Position numbers and translations under genes: made by a program
Notes under the pieces: generated by a model
Seen by the model: only the letters and a program-made list of their open reading frames with translations
The model's database searches: none
Told to the model about the DNA's origin: nothing
Shown here: in pieces, positions 17,071 through 24,392 of the stretch
Position numbering within the stretch: the stretch's first letter is position 1
How the letters are laid out: every line of letters starts with the position of its first letter
From: Hyphococcus sp.
Lineage (GTDB): Bacteria > Pseudomonadota > Alphaproteobacteria > Caulobacterales > Parvularculaceae
NCBI GenBank assembly: GCA_028285645.1
Contig: JANQOV010000042.1
Span: forward strand, 1 to 37,889
Length of the DNA: 37,889 nucleotides
Reading direction: 5' to 3'

Positions 17071-17400
17071 CTAATGGAGGATCGAAGTTAGCCTGTCTAA
17101 TTTTTCAGCGAATGAAATTTGTTCTTCTTGCGGATAGACCCAGACATTCACTGCGATCATCAAGAGCAAGTTGACGAACAATAGGAAAACTTTGAGCGGC
17201 TTCTCTTTTGGAAGAGTAAAAAACAGGATGATCGCCCAAAGCGCATTTAAAGGCCATATCACATAGAACAGTGCGAGCGCTCCCATGCCCTGGTTTGGAA
17301 GCGCTTTCCAGAGCAGTACTTGAAGCGCAGCAGCGGCTGCGATGAAAACAACGGCAAGAAGCGCGGGCGACAAAACCGATTTATCAGCGTTGTTTGTCAT
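17071..17400 (-). CDS. small membrane protein with three predicted spans, unknown function
   Basis: A 109-aa protein with hydrophobic segments at about residues 11-30, 40-62 and 70-90, with a short lysine-rich loop (PKEKPLK) between the last two. The start codon overlaps the stop of the upstream 75-aa gene in an ATGA, so the two are translationally coupled. No known domain is recognised. The pair lies at the downstream end of a run of small minus-strand genes (17071-18623). Confidence 0.6.
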   Translation of the reverse strand: MTNNADKSVLSPALLAVVFIAAAAALQVLLWKALPNQGMGALALFYVIWPLNALWAIILFFTLPKEKPLKVFLLFVNLLLMIAVNVWVYPQEEQISFAEKLDRLTSILH

Positions 17401-17624
17401 GCCAGGTCGCTGGCGATATCAGCGGCGACATTTACGGCGGCGTCGATGTCGCCCGCCTCGATATCGTCGAGCTCAAAACTGCTGTTAATCAACTTATGCA
17501 GTTCTGCGTAATTTTCCTTGACCAATTTTAGGAGGCTTTCCTGGTTGCAATCGTTGTCGGATATCGTTGTCTTTGCGAGATCTGCAGCGATTTTCAAGCA
17601 ATTCACTTTTTGAGCGATATCCAT
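17397..17624 (-). CDS. small helical soluble protein, unknown function
   Basis: A 75-aa acidic, mostly helical protein beginning MDIAQKVNCLKIAADLA and ending in an Asp/Ala-rich segment. GGAGAG lies about five bases before the ATG at 17624, which is why a longer upstream reading to 17675 is not used. It overlaps the membrane protein gene downstream by four bases, suggesting that the two products work together, for example as a soluble partner and membrane anchor. No family recognised. Confidence 0.58.
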   Translation of the reverse strand: MDIAQKVNCLKIAADLAKTTISDNDCNQESLLKLVKENYAELHKLINSSFELDDIEAGDIDAAVNVAADIASDLA

Positions 17625-17695
17625 CGGTTCTCTCCAGTTCATTTTCATTCGAGGCAAAAGCGCCGGCTTGCGCATTTTTTCGATTGATAAGGGGC

Positions 17696-17753
17696 GGCCC
17701 GGGACGTTTGGCGCGTTGACCTTGGGGGAGCGCCGAACGCGGGTTCCCGGGCC
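17696..17753 (-). other. long GC-rich hairpin in a minus-strand intergenic region
   Basis: GGCCCGGGA (17696-17704) is the exact complement of TCCCGGGCC (17745-17753). Inside it CGTT-T-GGCGC pairs with GCGCC-G-AACG, leaving a loop at 17715-17729. The stem therefore has up to 18 pairs. No T run follows on either strand, so it is not a standard terminator. An 11-nt direct repeat, CCTTGGGGGAG, lies at 17720-17730 in the loop side and again at 17753-17763 just outside. It could be an RNA processing or stability element. Confidence 0.6.
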
Positions 17754-17770
17754 TTGGGGGAGTTGGTGAT

Positions 17771-17848
17771 TTACGTTGCCGTAGCTTCACGCTCCTGCCC
17801 ATCTTTGCCGCTGTCCTCAATCATCTGGCGGAGGTTTTGTGTGAGCAT
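17771..17848 (-). CDS. possible 25-aa peptide
   Basis: A 25-codon frame beginning MLTQNLRQMIEDSGKDG, hydrophilic and acidic to neutral. GGAGG lies about six bases before the ATG at 17848, a good ribosome binding site. It is directly downstream of the PRC-barrel gene on the same strand and followed by the long hairpin at 17696-17753. The frame is short enough to be chance. Confidence 0.3.
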   Translation of the reverse strand: MLTQNLRQMIEDSGKDGQEREATAT

Positions 17849-17875
17849 AATCGCCTCCATGATTGAAGCGGCCGA

Positions 17876-18232
17876 TTACTCGGACCAATGGAAGGCCGGC
17901 ATGGCCTCAAGTTGTTTCTTCGTGGCCTCGGGCAGAAGCACCTTATCGGCGCCTTCGATTTCGAACTCATCGGTTGGCACCGCGACGAGTTTTTCATCAA
18001 TGCCGAGAAAACCTCCGACGCCGACAACAGCAAACGCCGTATTGCCGGAACCGGAAATGACGATGTCATGAACGCGCCCGATTTCGTCATTTTGCGCATT
18101 GTGAATCGACCGCTCCAGTAGTTTGGAAGCGCGATAGCCGTGAGCAACCGTGCCATGCACGAGCACTTCGACAGCATTTACCTGGGAGCCGACAGTCGGC
18201 GCATGGTGAATTGAGTTTTGAGCATTAGCCAT
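17876..18232 (-). CDS. PRC-barrel domain protein
   Basis: A 118-aa protein whose core (residues 33-95) matches the PRC-barrel pattern: YRASKLLERSIHNAQNDEIGRVHDIVIS followed by the hallmark VVGVGGFLGIDEKLVAVP. Small PRC-barrel proteins in alphaproteobacteria are often stress-induced and sit near membrane or envelope genes; their binding partner is usually unknown. AAAGGAT lies eight bases before the ATG. The gene belongs to a run of small minus-strand genes. Confidence 0.83.
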   Translation of the reverse strand: MANAQNSIHHAPTVGSQVNAVEVLVHGTVAHGYRASKLLERSIHNAQNDEIGRVHDIVISGSGNTAFAVVGVGGFLGIDEKLVAVPTDEFEIEGADKVLLPEATKKQLEAMPAFHWSE

Positions 18233-18290
18233 TTTGTTTTATCCTTTGATGAGTGGTTAGACAGACGGAAACGCCGGTGATGGCGATCCT

Positions 18291-18623
18291 TTACGCAACC
18301 TCTTTTTGGAAATCGGCCTTGGCTTTGGCGACGGCTTTTGAAAACCGGTCCCAATCCTGTTCCAGGCTTTGCCGCCCTTCTTTCCAGGCGATTTCCGCTT
18401 CATCCCATCCGTCGCCGAGCTTTGCTTCGATGCGCGCGTCCCACGCTTCGGCTTTTGCCTCGAAGGCTTTCCAGTCGGCTTTCAAAATTTTCAATTGGCG
18501 ATTGAGTTTTTCGCGGCCCTGATCGCTGAGATCGCTTATATGACTTTCAATTGAATGAAGGTCTGCGCTCCAGGACGAAAGTTGGCGTTTTGCGCTCTTC
18601 AGGAAGTCTGCAATGTTGGTCAT
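18291..18623 (-). CDS. helical coiled-coil-like protein, unknown function
   Basis: A 110-aa protein predicted to be almost wholly helical, rich in Lys, Ala, Glu and with regularly placed Trp residues (SSWSADL, ADWKAFEAKAEAWDARIEA, DGWDEAEIAW, QDWDRF). The heptad-like spacing suggests an amphipathic or coiled-coil stress protein. No catalytic motif is visible. It lies 58 nt upstream of the PRC-barrel gene on the same strand and is probably cotranscribed with it. Confidence 0.6.
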   Translation of the reverse strand: MTNIADFLKSAKRQLSSWSADLHSIESHISDLSDQGREKLNRQLKILKADWKAFEAKAEAWDARIEAKLGDGWDEAEIAWKEGRQSLEQDWDRFSKAVAKAKADFQKEVA

Positions 18624-18784
18624 TCTTTTCTCTCATCTTGTCAGGTCGCGGTCCGCGGCTGCGGAACCTGAAATGATCATGACCTGGCCGATGAGAGGGC
18701 GGCAGAGATTCACAGTGAAGAAGGCGCGATCTGGCGGCTCTTTGTTCTCAAGGCTCCAACTGAGCGAAATCAGTGTGCAGGGGG

Positions 18785-19453
18785 TTATGAACGGCGGCGA
18801 AAAAGACCGGCAACAAGGGCGATAATCAACATTACGGACATTGCCGCGCCGGCGACATAGGTCATCGCCGCAGCGCCCAACATCGCACGCGCGCCTTTTC
18901 GGCCTTCTGACCCGATAAGGTTTAGTTCATTTAATTCGCTAAGGGCCCGGCGGCTGGCGTTGAATTCAATGGGCAAGCTCAAGACCTGCAATCCCATGGC
19001 GCCGAGAAAAAGAACCATGCCGAGTTGCGAGATAAAGCCGAGCGACAGGATCAAGCCGGCAACTGTCAAAATCATTCCAAAGCGCACGCCGGCCATCGCC
19101 AGCGGCGCTAGGTACATCTGCAGTTTCATCGGAGCATAGGCCGTCGCCTCCTGCATCGCATGACCGCATTCATGGGCCGCAACCGCCATGGCCGCAACGC
19201 TGCGCTCGCCGTAGATCGGCCGTGACAGCCGGATCACATCGCCGCTTGGAAGATAATGGTCGGTCAGGGCGCCGCGGACAGCCTCAAGCTTGACGTGGCG
19301 CAAGCCGTTGGCGTCCAAAATGGTCCTCGCGATTTCTGCGCCGGTCATGCCCGATTTGTTGGGAATCATCCGCCATTTCTCAAACGTGCTTTTCAACCGG
19401 TGTCGGACGACAAATGAGGCAAATAGACCGATCGCAACAATGATTGTGAACAT
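18785..19453 (-). CDS. YugP-like membrane zinc metallopeptidase
   Basis: A 222-aa membrane protein with the zinc-peptidase motif HECGH (in AAHECGHAMQEATAYAP, about residues 93-109) after a soluble segment and followed by several membrane spans. The wording matches the YugP / neutral zinc metallopeptidase family, whose substrates are not known but are expected to be membrane or envelope proteins. An N-terminal span lies at about residues 1-16. AAAGGG eight bases before the ATG supports the start. It is divergent from the TolB/TPR gene, sharing the 146-nt region 19454-19599. Confidence 0.82.
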   Translation of the reverse strand: MFTIIVAIGLFASFVVRHRLKSTFEKWRMIPNKSGMTGAEIARTILDANGLRHVKLEAVRGALTDHYLPSGDVIRLSRPIYGERSVAAMAVAAHECGHAMQEATAYAPMKLQMYLAPLAMAGVRFGMILTVAGLILSLGFISQLGMVLFLGAMGLQVLSLPIEFNASRRALSELNELNLIGSEGRKGARAMLGAAAMTYVAGAAMSVMLIIALVAGLFRRRS

Positions 19454-19599
19454 TGTAACACCCTTTCGGCGGAGGCATGCGCGCCAGGTTTGTTGATCGT
19501 TTGATTTTCATCCGGATTTCCGTTGGTTCGGAGAGATTCACTGTTAATATCAGCCACGGCAGTTTTTTTGGGTTCTCGTATGGCGCGTGGGAGAGCGAG

Positions 19600-21231
19600 A
19601 TGGCGTTGGCCACAACAAACGGCGAAGGCGACATCGCACGGCAGCCTCAACCCAAGGATATTAGAGCTGCCTTAGGCCGCGTTCTTGATAGTGCGCAGTT
19701 CCGTTCGACAAAACGCCTGGGAAAGTTTCTGGAGTATGTCGTTACGGAGTCTCTCGCCGGCCGCGGCGACCGGCTAAAAGGCTATACGCTAGGCCTTGAA
19801 GTGTTCGATCGAAGCGAAGATTTCAATCCGGAAACAGACACGATTGTCCGGGTTCAAGCTGGTCAGATGAGGCGGCGGCTCGACCTTTACTACGCCGATG
19901 AGGGCTGTGATGATCCGGTGCGGATCAGCATTCCCAAAGGCGGATACGCCGCGGTTTTCGAAGACCAATCCGTATCGGCACAGGGGACATCGGCTGCAGC
20001 TGATACGCCGCCGCCTGTCGCCGAACTCTCGCGCGGGCCTTCAATCGCCGTGCTTCCGTTCGATAACTTTAGCGCCGACCCAAATGACCAGTTTTTTGCA
20101 GACGGCTTGACGGAAGAGACCATCGCAAATTTGTCACGCTTTAAGGACCTTTTTGTTCTGTCGCGTTTTACGTCAGCAAAGCTCGCCCGCGACGGCGCCA
20201 ATATCAGAAGGTTCCATGAAGAAACAGGCGTTGATTTTGTCCTCGACGGAAGCGTTCGAAAATCGACAGACAAAGTGCGCGTAACGATTCAATTGCTTGA
20301 CGCGGCGCTGGATGGCCATATCCATACGGAGCAAATTGAAAGACAGGCGTCGACGGACGGTATTTTTGAAATACAAGATGAGATTGCATTGCTTTTGGCC
20401 GGACGCATCGCCAATCGACACGGGCCGCTCGGCCGTTATGTGGCGCGTGCGACGCGCAAGGGCAAACCGCGCTGGATGGAAACTTACTACTGGATAACAA
20501 GATTCTATCAGTATTACACAAGCCACGACCCCGAACTGCACCTGGAAGTGCGTGACGGCCTGACAGCAGCGCTTAAAACCGACCCAGATTGCTCAGACGC
20601 GTGGGCGGCGCTTTCGATTATTTTGCTCGATGAGGACAGGTTTCATATCAATGAAACGCCTCATTCTGATGCGCGCGTCAATGCATTGGCGCACGCACAA
20701 CAAGCGGTATCTTGCGATCCTGCGAACGCATTCGCCTATCATGCGTTGGCAATCGCCCACTATTATAGCGGCCATTACGCCGAGTTTACAGCAGCCGCAG
20801 CATCCGCGCTTGAATTCAATTCAGGAAACGCGGATATTCTGGCGGACATAGCGCACTGCTATGCCTGCCAATGCAACTGGGAGCGCGCCCTTCCGCTAAT
20901 TGATAAAGCCATTGAGCTTAGTCCGGCCCATCCTGGTTGGTACCATCACGTTTGGTTCTTCCATCATCTCATGAATGACAATTTTGAGTCAGCGGCTACA
21001 GAATTGAAAGCAGGCCCGCTTGCAGGCTTTCCCTGGCATCACGCCTTTCTTGCCGGCGCCTATGCAATGAAAGGCGATCAGCAACTTGCAGAAGAAGAAA
21101 GGGCTAAGACGCTTCGCGCCAATCCAAAGTTTGCTGTTTACGCGCGCAAAACACTGGAAAAGAACTGCGCCGCAAAACTCGCCGAAAAGGCCGTCTTTTC
21201 ATTGAACAAGGCGGGCTTCGACATCGAATAG
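19600..21231 (+). CDS. TolB-like/TPR protein with an alphaproteobacterial N-terminal module
   Basis: The protein has 543 aa when started at the ATG at 19600, which follows GGGAG. Residues about 20-120 (IRAALGRVLDSAQFRSTKRLGKFLEYVV to DPVRISIPKGGYAAVFE) form a module common at the N-terminus of alphaproteobacterial proteins often labelled adenylate-cyclase-like, although no cyclase domain is present. A FlgO/TolB-N-like domain follows (SIAVLPFDNFSADPNDQFFADGLTEE), then a C-terminal TPR solenoid. No membrane span is evident. The role is probably regulatory or scaffolding, without direct evidence. A hairpin terminator overlaps the stop. Confidence 0.7.
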   Translation: MALATTNGEGDIARQPQPKDIRAALGRVLDSAQFRSTKRLGKFLEYVVTESLAGRGDRLKGYTLGLEVFDRSEDFNPETDTIVRVQAGQMRRRLDLYYADEGCDDPVRISIPKGGYAAVFEDQSVSAQGTSAAADTPPPVAELSRGPSIAVLPFDNFSADPNDQFFADGLTEETIANLSRFKDLFVLSRFTSAKLARDGANIRRFHEETGVDFVLDGSVRKSTDKVRVTIQLLDAALDGHIHTEQIERQASTDGIFEIQDEIALLLAGRIANRHGPLGRYVARATRKGKPRWMETYYWITRFYQYYTSHDPELHLEVRDGLTAALKTDPDCSDAWAALSIILLDEDRFHINETPHSDARVNALAHAQQAVSCDPANAFAYHALAIAHYYSGHYAEFTAAAASALEFNSGNADILADIAHCYACQCNWERALPLIDKAIELSPAHPGWYHHVWFFHHLMNDNFESAATELKAGPLAGFPWHHAFLAGAYAMKGDQQLAEEERAKTLRANPKFAVYARKTLEKNCAAKLAEKAVFSLNKAGFDIE

Positions 21232-21240
21232 CCCGCCTTT
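21208..21240 (+). terminator. terminator of the TolB/TPR gene
   Basis: AAGGCGGGC (21208-21216) pairs with GCCCGCCTT (21231-21239), with only three T residues following. The stem overlaps the last codons and stop of the gene. Confidence 0.6.
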
Positions 21241-21278
21241 GGCGATCTGGTAACTTGTCCCGCTGCTATGCAACGTAG

Positions 21279-21818
21279 CTACTGCGGGATCATTTCCAAC
21301 TCAACTTTGCCTGCATGAATTCCGCGCCAACCAACATTTGCCTTGTTATAAACTGTGCCGTCAGGGCGCAGGATTAATACATCGCGGAAACCAAGGCGGA
21401 TGGTGCTTCCATTAGCCCTCGGCAAGTCAATCAGATATTCCAATCTGAATGCAGGCCCATCCATATAGCCTCTTGCTTCTCCGACAACATCTTCGCGCAC
21501 GCCAACATAGGTTCCGTCCTCTTGTCGGGTTAAGCGCCATGTCTTCTTGTCCTTTTCTCCGTCATCATATTCAAAGTCTTCTTCCAGGATGAAAACGTTG
21601 CCTTCCTGTTTGCCATAGAGCTGGACAGTGAAGCCCCGACTGCCGCCGGTAATGCTCTTGAACGACCCCCGGCCGACCGCCGGACCCAAAAGGTCGCGCT
21701 CAAGTTTGAAGGCAGCCGAGTCAGATGCTTCGGACGGAATTTTTGGGCGCGTGGCGCAGCCCGTTATCACAAGGACTGCTCCCGTAACCGCCAGGATTGC
21801 AGAGTTTCTGGCCATCAT
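21279..21818 (-). CDS. DUF3833 lipoprotein
   Basis: A 179-aa lipoprotein with lipobox VITGC (Cys21). The body follows the DUF3833 pattern: FKLERDLLGPAVGRGSFK, FTVQLYGKQEGNVFILEEDFEYDDGE, TWRLTRQEDGTYVGVREDVVGEARG, then a conserved Asn near the end (YNKANVGWRG). The function is unknown, but the family is repeatedly found in clusters with photolyase, a short-chain dehydrogenase, cyclopropane fatty-acid synthase and RpoE-ChrR genes. Two of those partners (the dehydrogenase at 23226 and photolyase at 24393) are nearby here. GAGGA lies just before the start. Confidence 0.8.
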   Translation of the reverse strand: MMARNSAILAVTGAVLVITGCATRPKIPSEASDSAAFKLERDLLGPAVGRGSFKSITGGSRGFTVQLYGKQEGNVFILEEDFEYDDGEKDKKTWRLTRQEDGTYVGVREDVVGEARGYMDGPAFRLEYLIDLPRANGSTIRLGFRDVLILRPDGTVYNKANVGWRGIHAGKVELEMIPQ

Positions 21819-21840
21819 ATTTTCCTCGGTTTTTCCTAAA

Positions 21841-21870
21841 TAGATACGCTGGCCTCAATCTTTTGGATTA
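21841..21870 (-). promoter_or_regulatory. candidate ECF-type promoter of the DUF3833 gene
   Basis: Read on the minus strand, TAATCC (21865-21870) and TATCTA (21841-21846) are 18 bases apart, with the start codon 22 bases further on at 21818. The spacing and the -35 element resemble the site at 22533-22562 (TGATCC, 18 bases, TATAAT). This is inference. Confidence 0.3.
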
Positions 21871-21989
21871 AACTCGGTTTGCTCCAGGCCGTTTGGAAAC
21901 ACTATGATTCGACGTCGCACGCAGGCGTATTGCCCGCCAGTTGAACGGGCTGCGATTAAGCGGTTAGGGGAAGTCGCACAAAGACAAAT

Positions 21990-22202
21990 TTAAAACGCAG
22001 CGCTACCTTGGCTGATGAGCAATGTAAAAACCATCAGAATCGCGATCGTGACTGCTTGCGCTACAACGCGAAGGCGCATGAGGTTGTTTGCATTCTTCTT
22101 TGAGAAGGCGCCGCCTCTTGCGAGCGAATAAATGCCAAGTCCAAGGAATGCTGCTGTGGCGAGCAATCCTACTGGTATCAATAAAAAGAATAGGCCGCTC
22201 AT
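21990..22202 (-). CDS. HIG1-domain twin-transmembrane protein
   Basis: A 70-aa protein with two transmembrane helices (about 3-22 and 45-63) joined by a loop containing the HIG1-type sequence GGAFSKKNANNLMRLRVVAQ. In alphaproteobacteria these proteins are related to mitochondrial hypoxia-induced Rcf1/HIG1 and are linked to respiratory-complex assembly, though the role here is unproved. The start at 22202 is chosen because AAGAGG lies upstream and because the preceding in-frame residues are not hydrophobic. Confidence 0.7.
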   Translation of the reverse strand: MSGLFFLLIPVGLLATAAFLGLGIYSLARGGAFSKKNANNLMRLRVVAQAVTIAILMVFTLLISQGSAAF

Positions 22203-22586
22203 GCGCGAAAACCTCTTCAATCTACATTCCCGATTTGGCCGTCGAGAACGCATGCACAGTCCAAAGCGTTGGGCGCTCACTGATTTTGGGGGAACAGGCG
22301 AGCGCCCTTACGCAACAACGACACTTGGTTCAAGCGATTACGCTGCTCGAACAAAGGTAATACGCATTAGAATGGCCGTTGGATCAGTCAGGGAGAGCGT
22401 CGTTTTGCTGACGTGACGGTTAGACAGGCGCTAGCATATGAAATTCGCCGTAAATCCAATGTATTCACGGGTTCCGGGATGACATCGCCGCGCATTGAGC
22501 AAGCGCCGGATTGATCACAACTGACCTTTGCATGATCCGTCCCAGCCGCTTCAGCGTATAATCCGCTAAGCAACCGGGAGCGAAAA
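22203..22586. other. 384-nt region without a gene
   Basis: No reading frame with a credible start or family match is seen on either strand. It serves as the shared upstream region of the HIG1 gene (minus) and the 98-aa membrane protein gene (plus). The only element recognised is the promoter-like site at 22533-22562. Confidence 0.6.
22533..22562 (+). promoter_or_regulatory. candidate RpoE/ECF11-type promoter
   Basis: TGATCC (22533-22538) and TATAAT (22557-22562) are separated by 18 bases. TGATCC is the -35 element of RpoE-ChrR promoters in Rhodobacter. The distance to the next start codon (22587) is 24 bases. The identity of the sigma factor is inference; the -10 is also compatible with a housekeeping promoter. 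Confidence 0.38.
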
Positions 22587-22883
22587 ATGTCTAACATCTT
22601 CAGCGCCGTGATGGACCCTGAGCAAAATCCATTATCGAAGCTTCCGAGAGCGCAACGGTTTCAGCTGATGGTTTACTTGAGCCTGATGTGGACCACAATA
22701 TTCTGCTTCGGCATCGGGTATTGGGCGCTCTACGGGCAACTTGTATTGCTTCACATTCTGGTGGCTTTGGGGGCCACATTCACCGGATACACCTTCATTG
22801 CTGCGCGGCGAGAAACGCATCGAGACAAATTCAAAAGTGAAGATGGCGCAGCGCGTTATGATGACCTTTGGGGCGCGCCGTAA
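22587..22883 (+). CDS. small two-span membrane protein, unknown function
   Basis: A 98-aa protein beginning MSNIFSAVMDPEQNPLSKLP with two transmembrane helices (about 29-48 and 53-71) and a charged C-terminal tail (RRETHRDKFKSEDGAARYDDLWGAP). CGGGAG precedes the ATG. No domain is recognised. A promoter-like site with TGATCC lies 24 bases upstream, and the gene starts a plus-strand run towards the photolyase, so it may be part of a stress regulon. Confidence 0.65.
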   Translation: MSNIFSAVMDPEQNPLSKLPRAQRFQLMVYLSLMWTTIFCFGIGYWALYGQLVLLHILVALGATFTGYTFIAARRETHRDKFKSEDGAARYDDLWGAP

Positions 22884-22924
22884 AGTTTAACGCCTAACTG
22901 GACAGTTTAAGGGCTGAAAGAAAA

Positions 22925-23128
22925 ATGGAAACTTGCAGCCATTGCCGGTTTTTCCGCGATGAACTGAGCGAGTGTCGCCGCAATGCGCCTGTGCCCGCCG
23001 GCCATCGCCAAATTGCGCAGTGGCCAAAAGTGAAGGTGAATGACGGCTGCGGCGAATTCATAAGTGCGGCAGCAACAGTGACCGATGACGAAAAGCGCTC
23101 GTCCTATACGCTGGTTGCTTCTAAATGA
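22925..23128 (+). CDS. small four-cysteine putative metal-binding protein
   Basis: A 67-aa protein with Cys at 4, 7, 17 and 42 in the pattern CSHCRFF, SECRRNAP, WPKVKVNDGCGEF. Small proteins with this CxxC ... C ... WP ... CGEF pattern occur in proteobacteria and phages, and probably bind zinc or an iron-sulfur cluster. The role is unknown. A purine-rich GAAAGA lies just before the ATG. It follows the 98-aa membrane protein by 41 nt on the same strand. Confidence 0.7.
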   Translation: METCSHCRFFRDELSECRRNAPVPAGHRQIAQWPKVKVNDGCGEFISAAATVTDDEKRSSYTLVASK

Positions 23129-23225
23129 GCAATCACATCGGTCTATCATCATTTTTCGAATGGTTGCGAAGTCGAATAAAAACGTCGTCTTGGGCGTGTC
23201 GAATTTTCTAGAGTGAGAGCGCATT

Positions 23226-23930
23226 ATGGCAACTGCTTGCGCCGCGCCCAATCGATCGGCTCTTGTCATAGGCGCTTCAGGCGGTATCGGCGCCGCCATT
23301 GCATCGGCGCTCCGCGAGGACAGCGCGTTCGCATCAGTCGTGACGCTGAGCAGAACAAGCAATGGTTTTGATATAACAAATGAATGCTCGGTCCGCGAGG
23401 GTGCGGCGCAATTGGCTGAGCATGGTTCGCGGTTTGACCTGATTTTTGATGCGACGGGAGCCTTGGAGGCCAATGGAAACCCGCCGGAAAAGGCGTTCGC
23501 CGCGCTGGAGCCAGCTTCTTTGCAAGCATCGTTTTCTGTCAACGCAGTCGGACCGGCGCTTCTTTTCAAACACTTTGCCTCACTTCTCAATCATAAAGGA
23601 AGGTCGGTTTTCGCGACGCTTTCCGCGCGTGTTGGTTCCATCGGGGATAACAGGCTTGGCGGTTGGATGAGCTATCGAGCGTCGAAAGCTGCGCTTAACC
23701 AGATTGTCCGTTGTGCGGCGATTGAAATTAAGCGAGGCCGGCCAAACTCTATCGTTGTTGCGCTTCACCCCGGAACCATAGAAACGCCGCTTACCCGAAA
23801 ATACGCCCGCGGGCGGTTTACCCACACTGCAAACGCTGCCGCACGCAAAATGTTGAACGCTCTGGAAGCGCTGTCCGCCAAGGATACAGGCAAGTTTTTT
23901 GATTACGCCGGAAACATTGTCGATTGGTGA
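23226..23930 (+). CDS. short-chain dehydrogenase/reductase (CsgA-like)
   Basis: A 234-aa classical short-chain dehydrogenase. The Rossmann motif GASGGIG is at about 17-23 and the catalytic YxxxK reads YRASK near residue 149. The C-terminal LHPGTIETPLTRKY is typical of the CsgA-like group, found beside photolyase/cryptochrome genes in proteobacteria. The substrate is unknown. Its stop codon overlaps (GTGA) the start of a photolyase-related pseudogene, so the two once formed a coupled operon. Confidence 0.85.
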   Translation: MATACAAPNRSALVIGASGGIGAAIASALREDSAFASVVTLSRTSNGFDITNECSVREGAAQLAEHGSRFDLIFDATGALEANGNPPEKAFAALEPASLQASFSVNAVGPALLFKHFASLLNHKGRSVFATLSARVGSIGDNRLGGWMSYRASKAALNQIVRCAAIEIKRGRPNSIVVALHPGTIETPLTRKYARGRFTHTANAAARKMLNALEALSAKDTGKFFDYAGNIVDW

Positions 23931-24158
23931 CCAATGCGACTTTGATCTTGATCCTCAGTGATCAACTGTCCCCTAATCTCGCAAGTTTGAAAGCAGGAGA
24001 TAGGCGTAAAGATATTGTCGACATGGCAGAACGCCAAGACACAGCAACAAATGTAAGGCGCGGTAAAGAAACCCCTTTTCTATTTTCGGCGATGCGCCAT
24101 TTTTATAGCCGAAGCACTCATCCATTCAGAAAGCAGGGCCGTAAAAGAAGGAAAATGA
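23927..24158 (+). pseudogene. N-terminal remnant of a photolyase-related (PhrB/CryB, PF04244-type) gene
   Basis: A GTG overlapping the dehydrogenase stop opens a frame reading VTNATLILILSDQLSPNL, later DIVDMAE and FSAMRHF. These are the N-terminal landmarks of (6-4) photolyase/cryptochrome-B-like proteins (LGDQLS, MAE, AMRHF). After AMRHF the frame is lost. Deleting one T from the T run at 24100-24104 restores a continuation reading IAEALIHSESRAVKEGK, which then meets a stop at 24156. The normal protein is about 500 aa, so most of the gene has been lost. It sits between the dehydrogenase and the intact CPD photolyase, a usual position for this gene. Confidence 0.68.
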
Positions 24159-24208
24159 CAGCGGCCAATCTGTGTCTTGGTCACGAAAGAAAGAAAAGGA
24201 GCGTCAAA

Positions 24209-24286
24209 ATGATCCGTATCGCAAGCATAGGACTGGTTGGTATGATTTCGGTTGGCTATGTCGCCGCGATTTCGTCTCTTGTCTAG
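24209..24286 (+). CDS. 25-aa single-span membrane peptide, unknown function
   Basis: A 25-codon frame starting MIRIASIGLVGMISVG and ending AAISSLV, nearly all hydrophobic. AAAGGAG (24196-24202) lies six bases before the ATG, a near-perfect ribosome binding site. It lies downstream of the photolyase-related remnant and 106 nt upstream of the photolyase. Size, composition and the xLV ending resemble the 29-aa peptide at 11750-11839. No family is recognised. Confidence 0.5.
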   Translation: MIRIASIGLVGMISVGYVAAISSLV

Positions 24287-24392
24287 TGATGGCCATGATC
24301 AACATCGGAAAGCATTGCGCCAGCGTGGGTGCAATAATTTGACTTGGTGTTGCGAACCACTCAAAGACCTCACATTTATGGATCAATCATAA

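Noticed and set aside
16971-17174. 67-aa plus-strand frame opposite the three-span membrane protein
   Set aside because: No start signal, no recognisable content, and it overlaps the better-supported minus-strand gene.
23924-24286. 120-aa fused reading of the photolyase remnant and the 25-aa peptide
   Set aside because: The two share a frame by chance; the middle part is frameshifted sequence and the small peptide has its own strong ribosome binding site.
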